From Vreelandella songnenensis (GTDB lineage Bacteria; Pseudomonadota; Gammaproteobacteria; Pseudomonadales; Halomonadaceae), in assembly GCF_003002925.1 (NCBI RefSeq), contig NZ_PVTK01000004.1, positions 1 through 64,000 on the forward strand: DNA of 64,000 nt, written 5' to 3'. This document shows positions 57,896-64,000 of this stretch, one piece after another. The number at the start of each line of letters is the position of its first letter. Positions within the stretch are counted from its first letter, which is position 1. The translations under genes were made by a program, and so were the position numbers. The notes under the pieces were generated by a model. It was not told the origin of the DNA and ran no database searches. It worked only from the letters and a program-made list of their open reading frames with translations.

Positions 57896-58255
57896 CTAGT
57901 GAATTCCAAGCGTCAGTACTCCCCCCGCCCCTTGGGTCGATGAGCGCGAACGGTTGCCGCCTTTCTGAATATCCACCTCCAGGCGCTGGTGATCGCCTAA
58001 TGACCGGACGGTGCCTTCAAGCGCTGATCCGGTAAAGGTATATTCGGCGGGCACGCGGCCGCGCTCTTCAATATGCTCGATGGTTTCGCCATCCTGGGTA
58101 ATACGCCAGTGGGCGGAAAAGACGGCGCCGGGGGTGCCTTCCATCTTGATATGGATGTTGTCCATTTCCTGCTCCTCATGAGCGTGGGCGTACAGCGAAA
58201 AACCAAGCACAAGCGCGGCGATCAGGGTATTGGGAAAGGGCTTGTCTATCAGCAT
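57896..58255 (-). CDS. Small secreted protein, candidate CsgH-like curli chaperone
   Basis: The 119-residue-class ORF gives a protein with a signal peptide (hydrophobic core TLIAALVLGFSLYAHA) and a mature part of about 90 residues. That part is predicted all-beta, with alternating patterns, AHWRITQDGETIEHIEERG and a Gly/Ser-rich end KGGNRSRSSTQGAGGVLTLG. Size, export and the S/T-Q-G-G tail recall the CsgH/CsgC immunoglobulin-fold inhibitors of curlin aggregation, though identity is low by memory. It faces csgA tail-to-tail. ATG 58255 follows GAGG. It could instead be an unrelated periplasmic protein. Confidence 0.55.
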   Translation of the reverse strand: MLIDKPFPNTLIAALVLGFSLYAHAHEEQEMDNIHIKMEGTPGAVFSAHWRITQDGETIEHIEERGRVPAEYTFTGSALEGTVRSLGDHQRLEVDIQKGGNRSRSSTQGAGGVLTLGIH

Positions 58256-58274
58256 GGTCAACCTCGCTAACCGC

Positions 58275-58301
58275 AAAAGCCGCTCGGGATGAGCGGCTTT
58301 T
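58275..58301. terminator. Bidirectional terminator after hemL
   Basis: AAAAGCCGCTC (58275-58285) pairs with GAGCGGCTTTT (58291-58301). On the minus strand it ends hemL, 28 bases after the stop, and the small secreted-protein gene starts just beyond. Confidence 0.8.
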
Positions 58302-58328
58302 GAAGTGTAGCAGGCGCGTTACGTTCTG

Positions 58329-59609
58329 TTACATCACAGAAAAGGCTTTTTCCGCCGCGTCCAGGGTGAACTGGATGTCTTCCGGCGTATGTGCACTCGA
58401 CATGAAGCCTGCTTCGAACGCAGAGGGTGCCAGGTAAACGCCGTGATCGAGCATGGCGCCGAAGAAACGGCGGAAAGCTTCCGGGTCGCAGGCGGTTGCC
58501 TGGGCAAAGTTGTCTACCCGGCGCTGCGAGGTAAAGAAGACGCCAAACATGCCGCCGGCAGACTGCGTCATCATGGGAATGCCCGCTGCATTGGCGCGCT
58601 CCTGCAACCCGTTGCACAGCGTTTCGACCCGCTGAGTGAGCGCATCGTGAAAGCCCGGTACCTGAAGTTTGGTGAGAAGCGCGATACCCGCCGCCATGGC
58701 CAGCGGATTACCCGACAGCGTGCCCGCCTGGTAGACCGGCCCCATGGGGGAGATATTCTGCATGATGTCGCGCTTGCCACCGAAGGCGCCGACCGGCATG
58801 CCGCCGCCCACGATCTTGCCCAGGCAGGTCAAGTCCGGGGTGATGTGGTAGTGCGCCTGGGCACCGCCCAGCGCCACCCGGAACCCGGTCATCACTTCAT
58901 CAAAAATCAGGATGCTGCCGCTTTCGTTGCATACCCGGCGCAGGGTTTCCAGAAAGCCCGGCTGGGGTGGAATGCAGTTCATGTTGCCGGCCACGGGCTC
59001 GACGATAATACAGGCGATCTGCTCGCCGATGTCTGCAAAGCACTCCTCGACACCCTCGATATCGTTATAGGAGAGCGTGATGGTGTGTTCGGCAAGCGAG
59101 GCGGGAACGCCGGGCGAGCTGGGCTCACCGTGGGTCAGCGCGCCAGAGCCCGCCTTGACCAGCAGGGAATCCGAGTGGCCGTGATAGTTGCCCTCAAACT
59201 TGACGATCTTGTCGCGCCCGGTGGCCCCCCGCGCCAGGCGAATCGCCGACATGGTGGCTTCGGTGCCGGAGCTGGTCATGCGCACCATCTCCATGGAAGG
59301 GATCATCTCGCAGATCAGATCCGCCATGGTGGTTTCCACCGCCGTGGGCGTACCAAAGGAGAGGCCATTATCCAGCCGGGCACGTACGGCAGCCAGCACG
59401 TCCTGGTCGGCGTGGCCGGTAATCATCGGGCCCCAGGAGCCTACGTAATCGACGTAGCGGTTGCCTTCCACGTCGAACAGGTAAGCACCCTGAGCGCGTT
59501 CCATGAACACCGGCGGACGATGCAGCCCCTTGAAGGCACGGACCGGCGAATTGACGCCGCCCGGAATATGGCGGCTGGCAAGCTCAAACAGTTCTGCAGA
59601 TGTGGTCAT
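58329..59609 (-). CDS. hemL: Glutamate-1-semialdehyde 2,1-aminomutase
   Basis: PLP enzyme making 5-aminolevulinate from glutamate semialdehyde, the C5 heme pathway. The 426-residue protein has [52 protein letters not shown] and the PLP lysine in [20 protein letters not shown] 59609 follows GAGGA; longer frames run through the thiD end. It lies 32 bases after thiD. Confidence 0.95.
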   Translation of the reverse strand: MTTSAELFELASRHIPGGVNSPVRAFKGLHRPPVFMERAQGAYLFDVEGNRYVDYVGSWGPMITGHADQDVLAAVRARLDNGLSFGTPTAVETTMADLICEMIPSMEMVRMTSSGTEATMSAIRLARGATGRDKIVKFEGNYHGHSDSLLVKAGSGALTHGEPSSPGVPASLAEHTITLSYNDIEGVEECFADIGEQIACIIVEPVAGNMNCIPPQPGFLETLRRVCNESGSILIFDEVMTGFRVALGGAQAHYHITPDLTCLGKIVGGGMPVGAFGGKRDIMQNISPMGPVYQAGTLSGNPLAMAAGIALLTKLQVPGFHDALTQRVETLCNGLQERANAAGIPMMTQSAGGMFGVFFTSQRRVDNFAQATACDPEAFRRFFGAMLDHGVYLAPSAFEAGFMSSAHTPEDIQFTLDAAEKAFSVM

Positions 59610-59641
59610 GGCGTCCTCAATATCAGTGGCGTTTAATGAGA

Positions 59642-60451
59642 TCAAAAGCGGACCGGGCGTGGCAAGCGGTTGGGCAAACACTGCCCGCTGGGTGGCTGGT
59701 AGCCGTGAGACAGGCTTTCCCAGGTAAAGTGCTGGGCCTGCTCGCAGGCGGTAAGCAAGCGCTCACCCACGGCCAGACGCGCGGCAATGGCCGAGGCAAG
59801 CGTGCAGCCCGAACCGTGAAACTGCTCGGGCAGGCGTGGCCACTGCCATTGGCGGGTGGTATCGGGTGAATGCAACGTGTGCCTTACCTGCTGCTCGTTA
59901 CCCGGCAGCGGCTCGTCGGTGGCGGTGACCAGCACCGCCTGGCAGCCCTGGGATAAAAGTGACACGGCGCGCGCCGTGTCGTCCCAGGGCTCGGTAATGT
60001 CCGGCGTCAGTTGAGCAAGCTCGAACCGGTTGGGCGTCAAGATATCCACAAGGGGTAGCAGGCGCTCGACGTAGAGTTTCTGCAATTCGGGTGTGGATAA
60101 CCTGGCGCCGCCCCCGGCCTTGAGTACCGGGTCGGCGACGACTGGAATCCCGGGGAAGCGGCGAATGATCTGTTCGGCGGCGCGCAGCGTGGCCTCATCG
60201 GCCAGCAGCCCTATCTTGATCGCGGCAACCTGCATCTCGCTCAGCGCTTCGGCCATCTGGCGCATCAGCGCCGGATCCGCGGGCACCACGCGGGTCACGT
60301 CATGGCAGTTCTGTACCGTCAGGGCGGTAGGAATGGTGACCGCCCAGCCACCGCAGGCGGCCACGGTTTCACTGTCAGCTACCAGGCCCGCCCCGCCAGT
60401 GGGGTCGTGGCCTGCCAGTACCAGTACAACAGGTGAAAGCGGTTGGCGCAT
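59642..60451 (-). CDS. thiD: Hydroxymethylpyrimidine/phosphomethylpyrimidine kinase
   Basis: Phosphorylates HMP and HMP-P for thiamine synthesis. The 269-residue ribokinase-fold protein has [17 protein letters not shown], the anion-hole/catalytic [17 protein letters not shown], and [12 protein letters not shown]. In Pseudomonas thiE lies between thiD and hemL; here the 32-base gap excludes it. Its ATG overlaps the hemJ stop by one base. Confidence 0.92.
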   Translation of the reverse strand: MRQPLSPVVLVLAGHDPTGGAGLVADSETVAACGGWAVTIPTALTVQNCHDVTRVVPADPALMRQMAEALSEMQVAAIKIGLLADEATLRAAEQIIRRFPGIPVVADPVLKAGGGARLSTPELQKLYVERLLPLVDILTPNRFELAQLTPDITEPWDDTARAVSLLSQGCQAVLVTATDEPLPGNEQQVRHTLHSPDTTRQWQWPRLPEQFHGSGCTLASAIAARLAVGERLLTACEQAQHFTWESLSHGYQPPSGQCLPNRLPRPVRF

Positions 60452-60882
60452 CAGAACGGTTTTACAACGGCAAGCAGCACGATCACTACCAGGGCAATCA
60501 CCGGTGCTTCATTGAACCAGCGAAAGAAGGTGTGGCTCTTGGTGCAGCGATCCTGAGCAAACTGCTTCAAGTAGATCAGGCAGACGTGATGATAGGCGAT
60601 CAGCAGCACCACAAAGGTGAGCTTGACGTGCATCCACCCTTGGCTGAACCAGCCGGGCACCAGGTAAAGCATCGCACCGCCAAAGATCAGCACCAGAATC
60701 ATCGACGGCGTCATGATACCGCGATACAGCTTGCGCTCCATGGTCTTGAAGTAGGCCATGGACTGATCGTCGCCCTTGTCCCGCGCCATGGCGTGATACA
60801 CGTAAAGCCGCGGCAGATAGAACAGCGCGGCAAACCAGGTCACCATGGCCATCAAGTGCAGGGCCTTTAACCATATGTACAT
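60451..60882 (-). CDS. hemJ: Protoporphyrinogen oxidase HemJ
   Basis: The 143-residue inner-membrane protein with four helices oxidises protoporphyrinogen IX. HLMAMVTWFAALFYLPRLYVYH carries the conserved His and Arg residues, MERKLYRGIMTPSM the second conserved block, and WMHVKLTFVVLLIAYHH the third. Linkage with hemL strengthens the name: two heme-pathway enzymes in one operon hemJ-thiD-hemL. The start at 60882 matches the family (MYIWLKALH). Confidence 0.9.
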   Translation of the reverse strand: MYIWLKALHLMAMVTWFAALFYLPRLYVYHAMARDKGDDQSMAYFKTMERKLYRGIMTPSMILVLIFGGAMLYLVPGWFSQGWMHVKLTFVVLLIAYHHVCLIYLKQFAQDRCTKSHTFFRWFNEAPVIALVVIVLLAVVKPF

Positions 60883-60895
60883 TGTCTCTCCTTAC

Positions 60896-62686
60896 TTACA
60901 CGGCGGAATCGTTATCTTTCGGGTCGGCGTAATAGTAGTAACGCTCAATGGCGCCCCGGGTGATGATACCTGAAATTCGCTGCTGCTTTGGTCGATAGCC
61001 ATGTACAACGTAGAGCGCGCCCAGAGCATCATCCTGCAGTTTCAAAAACGCCTCGGAAAGCGTCGCCTGCAGGCCAATCGGCGAAAGCTCCAGACGCTGC
61101 CCGGGAATCTCGAGTAAATCCACCCGCTCGCCTTCAGGGGGGTCCTTGCCCTCCAGCGCTTCGTCATGTTCCAGAAGCCAGCGCGCCAGCGTCGCGGCCT
61201 TCAGGGCCAGCACGGTCTTCTCCTCGCTCGAGCGCTCGATCACCAGCCACACCGGGTTGGACTCCAGCAGCCGCCGAGCCTGATCGATGGTTATCATGCG
61301 CTCGGTGCGCACCAGGTTGCGCTCCATTACCGCGGGCACCGAGACCCGGGAAAGCGCCTGCATCAACGGCTGCTGAAGCGGATGCAGCCCGTAGCGTACG
61401 GCACTGATGAAAAAGCCTTCGCAGCCGGTAAGCTGGCGCGAGGTCAGACAGGCCACCACCACCGCCAGCATCCCCGGCAGCATGATATTGGGCGTATGGG
61501 TAAGCTCCATCAAGGCCATCAGGGCGGCCAGCGGCGCCTGAAGTACCGCCCCCATCATGGCCGCCATCCCTAGCATGGCGTAGATACCCGGGTCGGCCGC
61601 CTTCTCGGGCCATATCCAGCCACCCAGCATGCCGCCGAGCGCTCCGGTGGCCGCGCCTACTACCAGCACAGGACCGATAATGCCAATCGGCACGCCGCCG
61701 GAAACGGTCAGCGCGGTGATCAGCAGCTTGGCGATCATCAGCGCCAGCAGCACCTTGATTTCCAATTGGTTGTTCAGCGCGGCGGCCACGCTGTCGTAGC
61801 CGATCCCCTGCACCTGGGGGAACCACCACGCCGCCACGGCGGTCGCCACGCCCACCGCTCCCAGACGAAGCCATAGCGGCCACTGCTGCAGGCGCGTGTT
61901 GCGTGAAATATGAATGAAGAGTCCGGCCAGCAGGCCGATCACAAGGCCCAGCAACACCACCCAGGGCAGGTTCATCAGCGAGCCCAGAGCCACCTCGGGA
62001 ATGCGAAAGGCGGGTTCATTGCCGTACACCACCTGAGCCACCATGGCGGCCATGGTCGAGGCCAGAATGACCGGCATGAAGCTCATCAGGGTGTACTCCA
62101 TCATGACCACTTCCATGGCAAAGATGACCCCGGCAATCGGCGTGTTGAACGATGCCGAAATTCCCGCCGCCGTGCCGCAGGCCACCAGCACGCGCAGGCT
62201 GTTGTTGGGCAGGCGAAGCTTGACTCCCAATCCGCTCGAGGCCGCCGCGCCCAGATGAATCGCCGGGCCTTCACGTCCGGCGGAAAGCCCGCCAAGTACC
62301 GAAACCACCCCCACCCACCACTGGTTGAGCCAGTTGTGCAGGGGAAAGCGTCCCTGGTGGTAGGAGAGGCGCTCGATCACGTGACCCACACCCATCTTGC
62401 GCGCACCGGCATTCTGACGGTAGAGCAGCACGCCAATCAGCGTGACCGCCACCAACGGCAGCAGCGAGCGCAGCCACGGCGTGAGGCCTTCGAACGCCTC
62501 CGGGTTGCCACCCGGCATGTAGAGCACGGCCCCGGCTTCGAGCAACAGCCGAAAAGCGACCATCACGGCCCCGGTAATCACCCCGGACAGCAGTCCCAGC
62601 ACACACAGCTGCGGCAGGGCATCGACATTGGCCAGCTGGCGCCGAAAGCTCTCGAGAGTGAAATCAGACCGGGAAAAACGCGCCAC
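60896..62686 (-). CDS. CLC-family chloride channel/antiporter with C-terminal regulatory region
   Basis: A 596-residue membrane protein. It has the CLC selectivity-filter motifs GREGPAIHLG (gating Glu) and GGVPIGIIGP, AGISASFNTPIAGVIFAMEVV and a late PLAALMALMELT. The first CLC motif (usually GSGIP) is MGVGHVIE here. A cytoplasmic tail of about 140 residues after VPAVMERNLVRTE resembles CBS domains. I place the start at GTG 62686, which follows AAGGAAGG by five bases; ATG 62731 and 62761 upstream lack a ribosome site. Confidence 0.87.
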   Translation of the reverse strand: MARFSRSDFTLESFRRQLANVDALPQLCVLGLLSGVITGAVMVAFRLLLEAGAVLYMPGGNPEAFEGLTPWLRSLLPLVAVTLIGVLLYRQNAGARKMGVGHVIERLSYHQGRFPLHNWLNQWWVGVVSVLGGLSAGREGPAIHLGAAASSGLGVKLRLPNNSLRVLVACGTAAGISASFNTPIAGVIFAMEVVMMEYTLMSFMPVILASTMAAMVAQVVYGNEPAFRIPEVALGSLMNLPWVVLLGLVIGLLAGLFIHISRNTRLQQWPLWLRLGAVGVATAVAAWWFPQVQGIGYDSVAAALNNQLEIKVLLALMIAKLLITALTVSGGVPIGIIGPVLVVGAATGALGGMLGGWIWPEKAADPGIYAMLGMAAMMGAVLQAPLAALMALMELTHTPNIMLPGMLAVVVACLTSRQLTGCEGFFISAVRYGLHPLQQPLMQALSRVSVPAVMERNLVRTERMITIDQARRLLESNPVWLVIERSSEEKTVLALKAATLARWLLEHDEALEGKDPPEGERVDLLEIPGQRLELSPIGLQATLSEAFLKLQDDALGALYVVHGYRPKQQRISGIITRGAIERYYYYADPKDNDSAV

Positions 62687-62820
62687 GACGACCTTCCTTT
62701 GCTCTTGTGTTGTAGTTCTCTTGTGTATCATAGCCCGATACGCTTCGACAGCCTGCAGCAATCTGTTTAGGCTGTTAATTATTAACGTGTCTCAAGTGCG
62801 AAATTCGCAAGGAGTGGTTC

Positions 62821-63855
62821 GTGATCAAGGTAGGCATTGTGGGCGGTACCGGGTATACCGGCGTTGAGCTGTTGCGGTTACTGGCCCAGCACCCTCAGGT
62901 CAGCGTTGAAGCCATCACCTCGCGCTCGGAAACCGGCGTCAAGGTGTGCGACATGTACCCTAATCTACGCGGCCACTACGACACCCTGGCGTTCAGCGAA
63001 CCGGATGCAAGGCAGCTGGGTGCTCTGGACGCCGTTTTTTTCGCCACCCCCCACGGGGTCGCCCACGCCCTGGCCGGCGAGCTTTTAGCCAACGGCACGC
63101 GAGTGATCGATCTTTCCGCGGATTTCCGGCTGCGCGACGCCGACGTATGGAGCGAATGGTACGGCCAGGCCCACGGCGCCCCGGAGCTGCTGGAAGAGGC
63201 GGTTTACGGTCTGCCCGAGATGCACCGCGAAAAGATCAGGAGCGCGCGCCTGATTGCGGTGCCTGGCTGCTACCCGACCGCTGTGCAACTGGGTTATCTG
63301 CCGCTGCTGGAAGCCGGCCTGATCGACCCGCAGCAGCTGATTGCCGACTGCAAGTCCGGCGTCACGGGTGCCGGCCGTGGTGCCAAGGTGGGCTCACTGC
63401 TGGCCGAAGCCAGCGAGTCGTTCAAGGCCTACGGCGCCTCGGGCCACCGCCACCTGCCGGAAATTCGCCAGGGGCTCAACGACATGCAGGCAAGCCCGGT
63501 GGGGCTGACCTTCGTGCCCCATCTGACCCCCATGATCCGCGGCATTCACGCCACCCTTTACAGCCAGCTCACCACCGGCGCGGATGACCTGCAGGCCCTG
63601 TTCGAGCAGCGCTACGCCAATGAGCCCTTCGTGGACGTCATGCCCGCCGGTAGCCACCCCGAAACGCGCAGTGTCAAAGGAATCAATACCTGCCGTCTGG
63701 CGGTACACCGCCCGGAAGGCAGCAACACGGTGGTAGTGCTGTCGGTCATCGACAACCTGGTGAAGGGCGCTTCGGGCCAGGCCATTCAGAACCTGAACCT
63801 GATGTTTGGCTTTGATGAAACCCTGGGGCTGAACGCCCCGGCGCTGATGCCTTAA
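62821..63855 (+). CDS. argC: N-acetyl-gamma-glutamyl-phosphate reductase
   Basis: NADPH-dependent third step of arginine synthesis. The 344-residue protein begins [20 protein letters not shown] (Rossmann loop), has the catalytic Cys in [12 protein letters not shown] and the His in [11 protein letters not shown], and ends with [13 protein letters not shown]. The start is GTG after AAGGAG, a clear case. The long promoter region upstream is shared with the divergent CLC gene. Confidence 0.95.
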   Translation: MIKVGIVGGTGYTGVELLRLLAQHPQVSVEAITSRSETGVKVCDMYPNLRGHYDTLAFSEPDARQLGALDAVFFATPHGVAHALAGELLANGTRVIDLSADFRLRDADVWSEWYGQAHGAPELLEEAVYGLPEMHREKIRSARLIAVPGCYPTAVQLGYLPLLEAGLIDPQQLIADCKSGVTGAGRGAKVGSLLAEASESFKAYGASGHRHLPEIRQGLNDMQASPVGLTFVPHLTPMIRGIHATLYSQLTTGADDLQALFEQRYANEPFVDVMPAGSHPETRSVKGINTCRLAVHRPEGSNTVVVLSVIDNLVKGASGQAIQNLNLMFGFDETLGLNAPALMP

Positions 63856-63888
63856 GCGCTCCCTCCACGAGCGCCTGGTCATCGTTGT

Positions 63889-63913
63889 AAAGGGCAGCGT
63901 CACGCTGCCCTTT
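63889..63913 (+). terminator. Hairpin after argC
   Basis: AAAGGGCAGCG (63889-63899) pairs with CGCTGCCCTTT (63903-63913) around TCA. It has no long T-run, so it is a moderate terminator. Confidence 0.6.
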
Positions 63914-63935
63914 AGGCAATGCGCCAACACAATAG

Positions 63936-63965
63936 TTGACCCTTTTGCTCGGAATTACCCATAAT
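63936..63965 (+). promoter_or_regulatory. Promoter of the next gene, off the right edge
   Basis: TTGACC (63936-63941) and CATAAT (63960-63965) with an 18-base spacer. In Pseudomonas the iron-sulfur insertion gene erpA lies near argC, so it is the expected gene, but none of it is in the window. Confidence 0.5.
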
Positions 63966-64000
63966 TACCCCCCAATGCCGATTATTCGTTCTTAAAGCTC

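Noticed and set aside
58389..59636. 415-residue plus-strand ORF opposite hemL
   Set aside because: Shadow frame of hemL, which carries all catalytic motifs.
59755..59766. GCAAGCGCTCAC and similar near matches (7424-7435, 56340-56351) to the SlmA-like palindrome
   Set aside because: Each has one mismatch at a fixed position, so they were not counted with the four full matches.
60092..60100. Perfect DnaA-box sequence in thiD
   Set aside because: Isolated and in coding sequence; treated as chance.

Overview
The window reads as chromosomal DNA around the replication origin of a GC-rich gammaproteobacterium. The best fit is Halomonas or another member of the Halomonadaceae. This is inferred from remembered protein similarity and from gene order shared with both Pseudomonas (glyQ-glyS, gmhB, gyrB-recF-dnaN-dnaA-oriC-rpmH-rnpA-yidC-mnmE; gshB-algH-ruvX; rpiA/ilvA) and Escherichia coli (ygfB-pepP-ubiH-ubiI, zapA-6S RNA-ygfA, yibN-secB beside gpmI-envC). 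No database was searched. I see no insertion sequence, prophage, CRISPR array or tRNA gene.

Layout. 1-390 is the leader and promoter of a ribosomal RNA operon running leftwards off the edge. 0.5-4.4 kb holds pyrB facing ruvX-algH-gshB and an S1-domain regulator. 4.5-12.7 kb holds a sodium/solute symporter, rsmE-secB-yibN, gpmI-envC and a carboxy-terminal protease. 12.7-18.6 kb is the aerobic ubiquinone hydroxylase operon (ygfB, pepP, ubiH, ubiI), then zapA, 6S RNA and ygfA. A 32-residue membrane-protein gene lies at 18680-18778, opposite ygfA. ilvA and rpiA follow. 21.4-32.7 kb is a lipopolysaccharide inner-core region: waaA, hldE, three GT9 heptosyltransferases, Kdo kinase, GT4 and GT2 glycosyltransferases, a phosphoglycerol-transferase-like enzyme and hldD. 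32.8-37.5 kb holds glyQ-glyS, a kinase-like gene and gmhB, which supplies the same heptose pathway.

35.9-48.3 kb is the origin domain. Five perfect 16-bp parS centromere sites lie at 35.9-40.8 kb, two of them inside recF, where both encode the peptide FHVKH. gyrB, recF, dnaN and dnaA run leftwards. oriC lies at about 43.96-44.4 kb with DnaA boxes and an AT-rich segment. rpmH, rnpA, yidC and mnmE run rightwards. No yidD is present between rnpA and yidC, and mnmG-rsmG-parAB do not follow mnmE.

48.3-53.2 kb carries an EamA transporter, an Lrp-type regulator, rlmJ, an OmpA-type lipoprotein and hemW-rdgB. 53.5-57.8 kb is a complete curli amyloid locus on one strand (csgD, E, F, G, B, A), with an 11-unit CsgA. 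A small secreted protein resembling the CsgH amyloid chaperones sits tail-to-tail with csgA. 58.3-64 kb holds hemL, thiD, hemJ, a CLC channel with a cytoplasmic tail, argC and the start of a further transcription unit.

The points most worth a second look are the small membrane-protein gene with its own promoter and terminator, the SlmA-like 12-bp palindromes, the parS sites inside recF, the paired DnaA boxes in mnmE, the CsgH-like neighbour of curli, and the overlapping divergent start codons at 25181-25184.
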